This document shows, one piece after another, positions 7,150 through 16,066 of a stretch of DNA of 64,000 nt (its first letter is position 1; every line of letters starts with the position of its first letter). The stretch comes from CAMDHY01 sp046156265 (GTDB lineage: Bacteria; Pseudomonadota; Alphaproteobacteria; Rhizobiales; Segnochrobactraceae), in NCBI RefSeq assembly GCF_046156265.1, contig NZ_JAWDIR010000011.1:372001-436000 (forward strand). Reading direction: 5' to 3'. Under the pieces are notes generated by a model. That model had not been told where the DNA came from. It worked only from the letters and a program-made list of their open reading frames with translations, and made no database searches. A program made the translations under genes and the position numbers.

Positions 7150-8330
7150 ACCGAAGCCCTCGCCATCGGGACGACGTTGTCCTTCGGGTCCAGAATGGAT
7201 TCTAGCAGGGTTGAAAGCCTCGCCAGCGCGTCCGCCTTTTCCGATTGGTAGTGGTGGCGATCGTAAACACCCTCGACGCCTTGCAGGACGTGTCCGAGCA
7301 CCCTTTCGGCGATGTCCGGCCGGACACCAGCGCGAGCCATCAGCGAACGCGCCGAGCGCCGCAGGTCATGGATGGACCAATCGTTGATCCCTGCCGCCTT
7401 GTCGAAAGCGGCCTTAGCCTTCGAGACGCCGTTGAAGTGCCCCGGACCGCGGCCGGCAAAGACATAGGGGTTCTGCCCGATGCGCGGTTGCGCCTCGACG
7501 ACACCCAACGCCAGCGGCGGCAGACGCAAGGCGCCGCCTGTCCCCTTCTCGCGGTCCTCGCTCGGCACGGTCCAAACGCCATCCGCGATGTCCTCCCATC
7601 GCAGCGACATGACTTTCTCGCGGCGCTGCGCCGTGACGAGGGCGAACCGCAGGATGGCGCCAAAGGTGCCGCTGGATCCTGCCGTCGCCCAAAGCGCCCG
7701 GATTTCATCGTCCGAAAGGATCCTGTCGCGTTTCCGGCTACTCGGCGCCGTGCGCCTCATGCCGCGAACGATCGGCGAGACGTACCCATCGTTGCGCGCC
7801 GCGTACCAATTCGCGATGCCCCGCACGATCGCCAGCACGTAGTCCGCCTGCCGCGCCCCGTGATTGTCCTCGACCGCGTCCAGAAGCGCGGCAACGTCCC
7901 CACGGCGGACGGCTGCAAATTCCCGGTCGGCCCACCTCGGCAACACATAGACGGCGAGACAGCGCCGGATTTCCCGCTCCGATCTCAGGCCCTTCGCTTC
8001 AACGTGGCGCTTGAGGTAGGTCGCGGCGACGTCGCCGAACGTCTCTATGCGCGGGGTGACGGCGACGGCCGGCAGCCCATCCTTGATGCGCCTGATAGCC
8101 TCTCGAGCCGCCTCCCGAGCCGCGGCGATGCCGATATGGTCCGCAGAGCCGAGCGTTGCCCAAACCTGTTTTCCACCTGGCTCGCGGGCGACCGCGACGA
8201 ACGTCTTGAGGCCGGACGGCATCACGCGGACGTAATGCCCTCGCACTTCCGGGTCGGGCAGGGTATAGCGGGTGGCCTTCGGCTTGAGGGCGGCTACGCC
8301 GTTGTCGGACAGCGACTTTCGACGGGTCAT
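7146..8330 (-). CDS. Tyrosine recombinase integrase (P4-type, DUF4102 N-terminus)
   Basis: This 394-residue protein has the domain order of P4-like integrases. The N-terminal DUF4102 arm-binding domain includes SDNGVAALKPKATRYTLPDP. A SAM-like core-binding domain covers about residues 95-190. The catalytic domain shows the first Arg in TAQRREKVMSLRWEDI, HDLRRSA, LGHVLQGVEG and the terminal YDRHHY with the nucleophile Tyr. It would insert and excise the element at the tRNA-Lys gene. Its start lies about 150 bases from the tRNA fragment, with repeated GGCTAAC and ACGGTGAGT motifs between, as expected for arm-type sites. Confidence 0.92.
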   Translation of the reverse strand: MTRRKSLSDNGVAALKPKATRYTLPDPEVRGHYVRVMPSGLKTFVAVAREPGGKQVWATLGSADHIGIAAAREAAREAIRRIKDGLPAVAVTPRIETFGDVAATYLKRHVEAKGLRSEREIRRCLAVYVLPRWADREFAAVRRGDVAALLDAVEDNHGARQADYVLAIVRGIANWYAARNDGYVSPIVRGMRRTAPSSRKRDRILSDDEIRALWATAGSSGTFGAILRFALVTAQRREKVMSLRWEDIADGVWTVPSEDREKGTGGALRLPPLALGVVEAQPRIGQNPYVFAGRGPGHFNGVSKAKAAFDKAAGINDWSIHDLRRSARSLMARAGVRPDIAERVLGHVLQGVEGVYDRHHYQSEKADALARLSTLLESILDPKDNVVPMARASV

Positions 8331-8342
8331 TCATCTCTCCCG

Positions 8343-8458
8343 GGCTAACGTCCGGCTAACAGCGATGCGGTGTGACAGGCGCTCACGTCGGCTAACGGTG
8401 AGTGAGAAAAGATAGCTGCCGCAGCGGGATAGACAAGCGCATGTCAGTGACGGTGAGT
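8343..8458. promoter_or_regulatory. Candidate integrase arm-type sites / attachment arm
   Basis: Between the integrase start and the tRNA fragment, GGCTAAC is repeated at 8343, 8354 and 8390, and ACGGTGAGT is repeated at 8395 and 8450. A 7-bp inverted repeat (GAGTCGG ... CCGACTC) flanks the tRNA junction at about 8456-8484. Short direct repeats here are the usual arrangement of integrase arm-binding sites. No gene is seen in 8331-8479. Confidence 0.45.
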
Positions 8459-8479
8459 CGGTATCAGTGGAAATCTGCC

Positions 8480-8526
8480 GACTCTTAATCAGCGGGTCCC
8501 AGGTTCGAGCCCTGGTACACCCACCA
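8480..8526 (+). other. Right attachment site: 3' fragment of tRNA-Lys(CTT)
   Basis: The sequence contains the anticodon loop CTCTTAA with anticodon CTT (8484-8486), the 3' anticodon strand TCAGC, a perfect T arm (CCAGG-TTCGAGC-CCTGG) and an acceptor end TACACCC-A-CCA. Upstream bases do not complete it: the 5' anticodon strand has a mismatch and no matching acceptor (GGGTGTA) or normal D arm is found. It is therefore a tRNA 3' part duplicated by integration, with crossover in the anticodon loop. The intact gene should be at the other end of the element. Confidence 0.75.
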
Positions 8527-8613
8527 AACCGTCCTGAAACGCCGCCGTCATTCGGGCCCATCGGGCCGCGCGGACCCGCGTCCGGCGCACGGCAGTCGTT
8601 GCCTTCGGACGTG

Positions 8614-8640
8614 TTGGCACTCCCCCTCGGCGAGTGCCAA
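8614..8640 (+). promoter_or_regulatory. CIRCE operator (HrcA-binding site)
   Basis: TTGGCACTC (8614-8622), a nine-base spacer and GAGTGCCAA (8632-8640) form a perfect 9-9-9 inverted repeat, the hallmark of CIRCE. HrcA with GroE binds it and represses groESL until heat stress. The left arm is TTGGCACTC rather than the commonest TTAGCACTC, with the compensating change in the right arm. Confidence 0.93.
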
Positions 8641-8657
8641 AATTTTTGGTTCCCCCT

Positions 8658-8686
8658 CTTGAATGGTTCCCGCTACCGGGCCACAT
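8658..8686 (+). promoter_or_regulatory. Possible heat-shock (RpoH) promoter of groESL
   Basis: CTTGAA (8658-8663), 17 bases, then CCACAT (8681-8686) partly matches the alphaproteobacterial RpoH pattern (CTTG-N17-18-CYTAT). It lies just downstream of CIRCE and about 90 bases before groES. The -10 match is weak. Confidence 0.35.
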
Positions 8687-8774
8687 CCGGTCTGCGAGAT
8701 GCCCGCTGGTCGTCCGCGACCGCGGCGCGCCGCACAGAACAATTGCATTGGCCCTCTCAACGAGGAGACGAAAC

Positions 8775-9089
8775 ATGGCTTTCCGGCCCCTTCACGACCG
8801 CATCCTGGTCCGCCGCGTCGACGCCGAAGAAAAGTCCAAGGGCGGGATCATCATCCCCGACACCGCCAAGGAGAAGCCGCAGGAGGGCGAGGTCGTCGCC
8901 GTCGGCCCCGGCGCGCGCAACGACAAGGGTGAGCTCGTCGCCCTCGACGTGAAGGCCGGTGACCGCATCCTGTTCGGCAAGTGGTCGGGCACCGAAGTGA
9001 AGATCGACGGCGAGGACCTCCTCATCATGAAGGAGACCGACGTCATGGGCGTGATCGATGCCGTGGCGAAGGCGAAGAAGGCGGCCTGA
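8775..9089 (+). CDS. groES: Co-chaperonin GroES
   Basis: This 104-residue protein is the usual length for Hsp10. It contains RPLHDRILVRRVDAEEKSKG, the mobile loop GGIIIPDTAKEKPQEG, VVAVGPG and the C-terminal EDLLIMKETDVMGVI. It forms the seven-fold lid of the GroEL folding chamber in the cytoplasm. GAGGAG precedes the ATG. groEL follows after 60 bases, giving the standard groESL operon behind CIRCE. Confidence 0.98.
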   Translation: MAFRPLHDRILVRRVDAEEKSKGGIIIPDTAKEKPQEGEVVAVGPGARNDKGELVALDVKAGDRILFGKWSGTEVKIDGEDLLIMKETDVMGVIDAVAKAKKAA

Positions 9090-9149
9090 GCCGCTTCCGC
9101 TGAAGCCACCGATCGATCCCCTGAGCCAAGTTTACCGGAGTAATCGAAG

Positions 9150-10787
<1,638 letters not shown>

Positions 10788-10811
10788 TCCATCCACCCTC
10801 TACCAACGACG

Positions 10812-10838
10812 AAGGGCGGCCGCGAGGCCGCCCTTTTT
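10812..10838 (+). terminator. Intrinsic terminator after groEL
   Basis: AAGGGCGGCC (10812-10821), a GCGA loop and GGCCGCCCTT (10826-10835) form a perfect 10-bp stem followed by a T run to 10838. It ends the groESL transcript and may also serve the convergent phosphoribosyltransferase operon. Confidence 0.9.
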
Positions 10839-10874
10839 CGTTTGCGACGGCTGTTGGCAGCGAGAAGCGACCGC

Positions 10875-11519
10875 TTACAGCGTCTCCGGGATCGGCTCCC
10901 AGCCGTCGGTGCCCGGGCGGAACTGCGGGATGTGGCCGAGCGCACGGACGAGCGTGGCATCCGCGCCGAGCTTCTCCTCCCAGTCGTGCGCCTCGGTGAG
11001 GATGACGCCGACGCCGACGACGTCGCCGCCGGCATCGCGCACGAGGTCGATCGTCCCCTTCAGGCTCGAGCCCGTCGCCACCACGTCGTCGACGACGACG
11101 ACCCGCCGGCCGGCGAGCAGCGGCACGGCAGCGCGGTCGAGCAGGAGGCGCTGCTCGCCCTTCGAGGTGATCGAGGTGATCGTCCGGGTGAGGGCGTCGC
11201 CGAGGTGGATCTTCGGCGACTTCTGCACCACGACGTAGCGGTCGAGCCCGAGGGCGCGGCTCACCTCGATCGCCACCGGGATGCCGAGCGTCGCCGCGCC
11301 AACGACGATCTCCGGCGACAGCGGCTTGAGCCGTTCGGCGAGCGCCCGGCCGACGTGCTCGCCGAAGCGCACGCCCATGTCGATCACCATCATCAGCGAG
11401 ATGGCGAAGTCGTCCTTGATCGGCACGATCGGCAGCTCGACGGGCAGTCCCGCCACGTCCACCGTCACGGCCTGCCGTCCTGCGAGGCGCGGATCGGTCC
11501 CGGCCACGGATGCGCTCAT
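10875..11519 (-). CDS. Purine-type phosphoribosyltransferase linked to an ECF transporter
   Basis: This 214-residue type-I phosphoribosyltransferase has the PRPP-binding loop in RVVVVDDVVATGSS (about residues 134-147) and GVGVILTEAHDW beyond it. The N-terminal part contains FAISLMMVIDMG and IVVGAATLGIPVA. It resembles adenine/xanthine phosphoribosyltransferases, which turn a free base plus PRPP into a nucleotide. ATG 11519 overlaps the EcfT stop by four bases, so the start at 11576 is rejected. As last gene of the ECF operon it suggests that the imported substrate is a purine or related base that is trapped as nucleotide; the exact substrate is unknown. Confidence 0.8.
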   Translation of the reverse strand: MSASVAGTDPRLAGRQAVTVDVAGLPVELPIVPIKDDFAISLMMVIDMGVRFGEHVGRALAERLKPLSPEIVVGAATLGIPVAIEVSRALGLDRYVVVQKSPKIHLGDALTRTITSITSKGEQRLLLDRAAVPLLAGRRVVVVDDVVATGSSLKGTIDLVRDAGGDVVGVGVILTEAHDWEEKLGADATLVRALGHIPQFRPGTDGWEPIPETL

Positions 11520-12190
11520 GGTCTGTCGTCCTCCATCGGCAGCCGCGGCTCCACCCGGAGCCCGACTTGTCTCCACGTCGTCCGCCGCACCGCCGGGTCG
11601 AAGCCCGAGACGGCGAGGCCCGTCGAGATCGCCTGCGCCATGCGGATCGCCTGCACGAGCAGCGGCACGCCGCGGGCGAGCGCATAGCGCAGCCGCACCG
11701 GCAGCGGCACGCCGTCGATCTCCATGCCGCGGGCGCGCTGGGCGTCGGCGATGCGCTCGAACTCGTCACGCAGCATCGGGATGAGGCCGAACACCAGCGT
11801 CAGCACCAGGGTCACCATGCCCGGCAGGCGCGCCGCACTCGCCGCCGCCAGGATGGCGCCGGGCGAGCTCGTCTCCATGATGAAATAGAAGGCACCGGTG
11901 GTGGCGACGAGGCGGGCCGCCATGCGCACCGCTGTCAGCGCCGCGTCCGCCGGCGTCGACCCCTGCAGCGCGAGGTTGACCGTCCAGGTGAGGACGACCA
12001 GCGCCGACAGGATGGCGATGCCCTTCAGGTAGCCGCGCACGCCGGGCAGGCGGGCGGTGACGATCACCGCCAGCACGACGGCGGCCACCGCGAGCGCCGG
12101 CAGCGGCCCGCGCACCGCCCACGACAGCGCCATCACGGCGAGGCCGACCGCGAGCTTGAGGAAGAAGTTGAGCTCCTTCAGCGCGTTCAC
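11516..12190 (-). CDS. ecfT: ECF transporter transmembrane component EcfT
   Basis: This 224-residue membrane protein has about five to six hydrophobic segments and the EcfT coupling-helix signature containing the Ala-Arg-Gly triplet (DAQRARGMEIDG, about residues 148-159). It links the substrate-capture S component to the ATPase. Its ATG overlaps the stop of the ATPase gene (ATGA) and its stop overlaps the phosphoribosyltransferase start, showing tight coupling in one operon. Confidence 0.88.
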   Translation of the reverse strand: MNALKELNFFLKLAVGLAVMALSWAVRGPLPALAVAAVVLAVIVTARLPGVRGYLKGIAILSALVVLTWTVNLALQGSTPADAALTAVRMAARLVATTGAFYFIMETSSPGAILAAASAARLPGMVTLVLTLVFGLIPMLRDEFERIADAQRARGMEIDGVPLPVRLRYALARGVPLLVQAIRMAQAISTGLAVSGFDPAVRRTTWRQVGLRVEPRLPMEDDRP

Positions 12191-13698
12191 AGCACGGCCT
12201 CCGCGCGCTCAGGCGCCGGCCAGCCGAGGCCCTTGAAGGCGGCCGATCGCCAGCCTTCCGCCGTCGGGCCGTCGTAGGCGATGCGGCCGTCGGCGAGCAC
12301 CAGCAGGCGGTCGGCGAGGGCGTCGACGAGGTCGAGGTCGTGGGAGACGATGAGCACGCCGCGCCCCTCCGTCCGGCACTCGGCGAGGAAGCGGTCGAGC
12401 ATGGCGCGTCCGGCGAGGTCACCGCCGATCAGCGGCTCGTCGAGGACGACGACCGCCGGCCGCGCCGCCGCGAGGCAGGCAAGCCCGAGCACGCCCTGCG
12501 CCCGCGTCGACAGCGCGAACGGGCTGTCCTCGGCGCGTGTCGCCAGGCCGTAGGCAGCGAGCGCCGCGGCGGCTGTCTCGCGGGCCTCAGGCGTGCGGGC
12601 CGACTTCGGGTCACCGGTCACCGCGAACGCGGCCTCCTCGAGGAGGGTGAGGTTGAAGATCAGGCGGCGGACATTCTGCGGCAGGTAGCCGACGGCACGG
12701 GCGCGCCGCGCCGGCGTCCAGCCGGTCGCATCCTCGCCGTCGACGGCGATGCGACCGGCAGAGCGGCGCGACAGTCCGAGGAGCGTCTGGAACAGCGTCG
12801 TCTTGCCGGCGCCGTTGCGGCCGACGAGGCCGACCACCTCCCCGCCACGGATCGAAAATCCGGCGTCCTCGACGACCGGCCGTCCGTCCGGCCGCTTCAA
12901 CTCGGTGCGCAGGCCGGCAACCTCGAGGCGGACCGGGCCGAGCGTCGCCGCCGGCCGCGCGCGCGGCGCGACCCGCGGCGGCGGCAAGCCCGCCTCGATC
13001 CACGTCGAATCGCTCAGCGCCGCGGCGCTTGCGGCCATGGCGACGAGGGCACCCTCGCGCTGCAGCGCCACCTCAGTCGCCACCGGGCCGAAGGCGGCGG
13101 CGCCCTGTTCGGCAGCGACCAGCATCGGGATCTCGGGCCCGAGCGCGTCGATCGTGCCGACGAGGCGGGCGCGGGCGGCGGGATCGAGGCCGGTCGTTGC
13201 CTCGTCGAGGACCAGCAGGCGGGGGCGCGGCGCGAGCGCCGCGGCGAGGGCTACCATCCGCCGCTCGCCGCCCGACAGCGTCAGCACCCGCCGGCCAGTG
13301 AGGTCGGCGACGCCGAGCGCCCGGAGCAACTCGCGCACCCGACCGCGAACCTCGGCGCGTGCAACGCCGCGATTCTCCAGCGGGAAGGCGACGAGGTCCT
13401 CGACGCCGAGGTCCCACAGCTGGTCGTCGAGGTTCTGGAAGACGACGCCGACCGCCCGGAACAGCGCCGACCGTGGCATCGTCGCGATCGGCGTGTGGTC
13501 GAGGCGGACGGTGCCGGTGACGCGCGCCGGCAGCAGGCGCGGCACCACGCCGGCGATCGCCGACAGGAGCGACGACTTGCCGGAGCCCGCAGCGCCGCAA
13601 ACGACGAGCCGGCCACCCTCGCGAACGGCGAGGTCGGTCGGCGCGACGACGGGTCCACCGCCTTCGTAGGCGACGCTCAGGCCTTCGACGGACAGCAC
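12187..13698 (-). CDS. ECF transporter ATPase, two nucleotide-binding domains fused
   Basis: This 503-residue protein fuses two ABC ATPase domains, equivalent to EcfA1 and EcfA2. Domain 1 (about 1-225) has Walker A GAAGSGKSS, Q-loop VVFQNLDDQLW, signature LSGGERRM and Walker B LLVLDEATTGLDP. Domain 2 (about 260-500) has Walker A GRNGAGKTT, Q-loop GYLPQN and Walker B VVVLDEPLIGGDL. Its signature is degenerate (LSTRAQ at 396-401 instead of LSGGQ), implying one of the two composite ATP sites is impaired, as in other asymmetric ABC ATPases. It follows the S component after 31 bases and overlaps ecfT. Confidence 0.9.
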   Translation of the reverse strand: MLSVEGLSVAYEGGGPVVAPTDLAVREGGRLVVCGAAGSGKSSLLSAIAGVVPRLLPARVTGTVRLDHTPIATMPRSALFRAVGVVFQNLDDQLWDLGVEDLVAFPLENRGVARAEVRGRVRELLRALGVADLTGRRVLTLSGGERRMVALAAALAPRPRLLVLDEATTGLDPAARARLVGTIDALGPEIPMLVAAEQGAAAFGPVATEVALQREGALVAMAASAAALSDSTWIEAGLPPPRVAPRARPAATLGPVRLEVAGLRTELKRPDGRPVVEDAGFSIRGGEVVGLVGRNGAGKTTLFQTLLGLSRRSAGRIAVDGEDATGWTPARRARAVGYLPQNVRRLIFNLTLLEEAAFAVTGDPKSARTPEARETAAAALAAYGLATRAEDSPFALSTRAQGVLGLACLAAARPAVVVLDEPLIGGDLAGRAMLDRFLAECRTEGRGVLIVSHDLDLVDALADRLLVLADGRIAYDGPTAEGWRSAAFKGLGWPAPERAEAVL

Positions 13699-13729
13699 GG
13701 CGACTGCGTTTTCCTGTGGGCAGGCTGGC

Positions 13730-14299
13730 TCAGAACCGCACCATCGTCCCGAGCCCGGCGCCCTTCAGGACCTTGATCGCCGGCAGCACGAGGAGCGGCG
13801 TCCCGATCAGCATCGGCACGATGTCGGAGAGCCCGAGATAGAACAGCGCCCAGGTGAAGGGGAAGATGCCGAGGAAGGCAAGCGACGCCGACACCGCCGC
13901 CACCATCACCAGCCCGACGACGAGGCAGACGACGGCGATCTTCACGAGATCGGTGGTGTCGATCGGCTTCTTCGCCGGGTTGAACATGAGGCCCGGGATG
14001 AAGCCGGTAAGGCCGACCATGATGCCGTCGACGATCAGCGTGTGGGCGGGAATGAAGGTGCCGGCGAGCAGCGACCAGACGACGGAGCCGATGTAGCCGC
14101 AGATGAAGCCGCTCTTCGAGCCGAGCAGGATGCCGATGAGCGGCGGCAGGAAGGCGAAGATGCGCCACTGGATGACGCCCGGCACCAGCTGGATCGGATT
14201 GGCGTAGGCCCACAGCACGCCGGTGGCGACACCGGCGACGACGGCGAGGACGATCGGAAACAGGCTGTTGCCTTCGACGGTGGTCTCGGTGGTGCTCAT
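13730..14299 (-). CDS. ECF transporter S component (substrate capture)
   Basis: This 189-residue integral membrane protein has about six hydrophobic segments. The N-terminal part (FPIVLAVVAGVATGVLWAYA) and FAFLPPLIGILLG are typical of S components, and a short basic loop NPAKKP lies mid-protein. I use ATG 14299: a much longer frame reaches 16306 but runs antisense through two genes. It heads the operon S-AA-T-phosphoribosyltransferase and would bind the substrate at the cytoplasmic membrane. The linked phosphoribosyltransferase hints at a nucleobase-like substrate, but the S-component family was not identified. Confidence 0.8.
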   Translation of the reverse strand: MSTTETTVEGNSLFPIVLAVVAGVATGVLWAYANPIQLVPGVIQWRIFAFLPPLIGILLGSKSGFICGYIGSVVWSLLAGTFIPAHTLIVDGIMVGLTGFIPGLMFNPAKKPIDTTDLVKIAVVCLVVGLVMVAAVSASLAFLGIFPFTWALFYLGLSDIVPMLIGTPLLVLPAIKVLKGAGLGTMVRF

Positions 14300-14351
14300 A
14301 CGCTCAGACTCTCGCAGGGAAGGGCGGACGTCGCCCGGCGCGTGCACTGCA

Positions 14352-14367
14352 GCAACGACCGTGCCAA
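14352..14367 (-). promoter_or_regulatory. Sigma-54 promoter of the ECF operon
   Basis: On the minus strand TTGGCACG (14360-14367), four bases, then TTGC (14352-14355) matches the RpoN -24/-12 consensus (TTGGCACG-N4-TTGCW), with exactly ten bases between the GG and GC doublets. Transcription would start near 14340, about 40 bases before the S-component ATG. Sigma-54 promoters need an NtrC-type activator, so expression is probably tied to nitrogen limitation or another enhancer-binding protein. Confidence 0.85.
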
Positions 14368-14473
14368 CCGCTGGCCGGCGCGAGACCTCCGAAGAGGTGC
14401 CGTCCGGGCTTGGCGCCGCGGCGCCGGCGTGCATGATGCGGCCTTCAGCGCGCCGCTTCGAGACAACGGTCCC

Positions 14474-14923
14474 ATGTCCCTCTTCACCATCGGCTACGAG
14501 CAGGCGACGCCCGCCTCGGTGCTCGATGCGCTGGCTGACGCCGGCGTCGAGCTCCTGGTCGACGTGCGCGCCGTCGCCGCCTCGCGCCGGCCGGGCTTTT
14601 CCAAGCGGCAGCTCGCCGCCGGGCTCGACGAGCGCGGCATCGGCTACCTGCACCTGCGCGGCCTCGGCACGCCGGCCGACGGCCGCACCGCCGCGCGCGC
14701 CGGCCGCCATGCCGAGATGCGGGCGATCTTCGACGCCCACATGGCGACCGACGGCGCGCAGGCCGAGCTCGCCGAGCTCGAGACGATCGTCCGTGCCGGC
14801 CGCAGCGTCTGCCTGCTGTGCTTCGAGAAGCATCCCGAGCACTGCCACAGGAACATCATCGCCGGCCTCGTCTGCGCCGATCTCGGCGTCGCCGCCGAGC
14901 ATCTCTACGGCACCCCGTTGTGA
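14474..14923 (+). CDS. DUF488 family protein
   Basis: This 149-residue protein begins SLFTIGYEQATPASVLDALA and contains LVDVRAVAASRRPGFSK, CLLCFEKHPEHCHRNIIA and the HRN motif, all characteristic of DUF488. The function of this family is not established; the conserved CxxH-type Cys/His cluster suggests metal or ligand binding. It is divergent from the ECF operon, with the sigma-54 promoter between them. The next gene starts 12 bases downstream and may be co-transcribed. Confidence 0.85.
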   Translation: MSLFTIGYEQATPASVLDALADAGVELLVDVRAVAASRRPGFSKRQLAAGLDERGIGYLHLRGLGTPADGRTAARAGRHAEMRAIFDAHMATDGAQAELAELETIVRAGRSVCLLCFEKHPEHCHRNIIAGLVCADLGVAAEHLYGTPL

Positions 14924-14935
14924 GGATCGGCTGAG

Positions 14936-16042
14936 GTGGACAGCGTCGAGTGCGTGGTGATCGGGGCCGGCGTCGTCGGCCTCGCCGTAGCGCGGCGGCT
15001 CGCCGAAGCCGGCCGCGAGGTGATCGTGCTGGAGGCCGAGCGCTCGATCGGCATGGGGACGAGCTCGCGCAACTCCGAGGTCATCCACGCCGGCATCTAC
15101 TATCCGACTGGCAGCCTGCGTGCCCGGCTCTGCGTCGAGGGCAAGGAGCGGCTCTACGCCTATCTCGGCGAGCGCGGCCTGCCGCACGCCCGCGTCGGCA
15201 AGCTGATCGTCGCCGGCCGCCCCGAGGAGACCGGCTATCTCCAGAAGCTGATGGCGACCGGCCACGCCAACGGCGTCAGCGACCTCCAGATGATCGACGG
15301 CGACGAGGCCCGCGCGCTGGAGCCGGAGCTCTCCGTCTACAGCGCGCTCGTCTCGCCGAGCACCGGCATCATCGACAGCCATTCCTACATGCTGAGCCTG
15401 CAGGGCGATGCCGAGGCGGCGGGTGCGGCCTTTGCCTTCTCCGCTCCGCTCACCGGCGGCGCCGTCGGCGAGGACGGCATCCGGCTCGAGGTCGGCGGTG
15501 CCGAGCCGATGACGCTGTCGGCGAAGATGGTGGTGAACGCCGCCGGATTGACCGCGCACACGGTGGCGTCGGCGCTCGCGGACTTTCCAGCGGCCCACGT
15601 GCCGCGCGTGCGCTACTGCCGTGGCGTCTATTTCTCGCTTTCCGGCAAGACGCCGTTCTCGCGCCTCGTCTATCCGGTGCCGGACGGCGCCTGGCTCGGC
15701 GTCCACTTCACCCTCGACCTCTCCGGCCGCGGCAAGTTCGGGCCGGACGTCGAGTGGATCGACGAGATCGACTACACCGTCGATCCCGGCCGCGCGGGCG
15801 CCTTCACCGAGGCCGTGCGGCGCTACTGGCCGGCGGTGCGCGAGGACCGGCTGGTGCCGGACTATGCCGGCGTCCGGCCGCGCCTTGTCGGACCCGGCGA
15901 GGCGCCGGTGGATTTCCTGATCAGCGGCCCGCGCGACCACGGCGTGCCCGGCCTCGTCAACCTGTTCGGCATCGAATCGCCCGGGCTCACCTCGTCGCTG
16001 GCGCTCGCCGACCACGTCGCGTCCGAACTCGGCGTCGCCTGA
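14936..16042 (+). CDS. FAD-dependent oxidoreductase, L-2-hydroxyglutarate dehydrogenase-like
   Basis: This 368-residue flavoprotein starts at GTG 14936. The N-terminal Rossmann motif is GAGVVGLAVARRLAEAG, followed by an acidic residue in VIVLEAE. The segment with SSRNSEVIHAGIYYPTGSLR (about residues 43-62) is characteristic of LhgO/L2HGDH proteins, as is the C-terminal GVRPRL and FGIESPGLTSSLALA. It probably oxidises L-2-hydroxyglutarate or a similar 2-hydroxy acid and passes electrons to quinone. GTG start is chosen because no in-frame ATG precedes the Rossmann fold. Confidence 0.85.
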   Translation: MDSVECVVIGAGVVGLAVARRLAEAGREVIVLEAERSIGMGTSSRNSEVIHAGIYYPTGSLRARLCVEGKERLYAYLGERGLPHARVGKLIVAGRPEETGYLQKLMATGHANGVSDLQMIDGDEARALEPELSVYSALVSPSTGIIDSHSYMLSLQGDAEAAGAAFAFSAPLTGGAVGEDGIRLEVGGAEPMTLSAKMVVNAAGLTAHTVASALADFPAAHVPRVRYCRGVYFSLSGKTPFSRLVYPVPDGAWLGVHFTLDLSGRGKFGPDVEWIDEIDYTVDPGRAGAFTEAVRRYWPAVREDRLVPDYAGVRPRLVGPGEAPVDFLISGPRDHGVPGLVNLFGIESPGLTSSLALADHVASELGVA

Positions 16043-16066
16043 CGGAGTGCCCCGAAAAAGAAAGTC

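Larger units (their letters stand above)
1..8526. mobile_element. Integrated phage-satellite-like element (right part; left end outside window)
   Basis: The region runs from the left edge to a tRNA-Lys 3' fragment at 8480-8526. It combines a tyrosine recombinase beside the tRNA fragment, an AlpA-like regulator, a Toprim primase-like protein, a RepA-like ATPase, an iteron cluster, an HK97-fold capsid gene and lower-G+C cargo. The order int-alpA-primase-ATPase-ori-capsid resembles capsid-encoding phage satellites. No terminase, portal, protease or tail gene is seen in this part. An intact tRNA-Lys is expected to the left of position 1, because the tRNA fragment reads on the plus strand and lacks its 5' half. 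Confidence 0.75.

Noticed and set aside
8451..8526. Complete tRNA-Lys gene
   Set aside because: The 5' half lacks a matching acceptor strand and a normal D arm, and the anticodon stem is mismatched; it is only a 3' fragment.
8331..8561. Open frame of 76 codons on the minus strand across the tRNA fragment
   Set aside because: It translates the tRNA 3' end and attachment arm, a well-known false gene (CTRARTWDP-type peptide).
14300..14473. Riboswitch upstream of the ECF operon
   Set aside because: ECF operons often have one, but I see only a small hairpin and the sigma-54 promoter; the leader is too short for a known aptamer.
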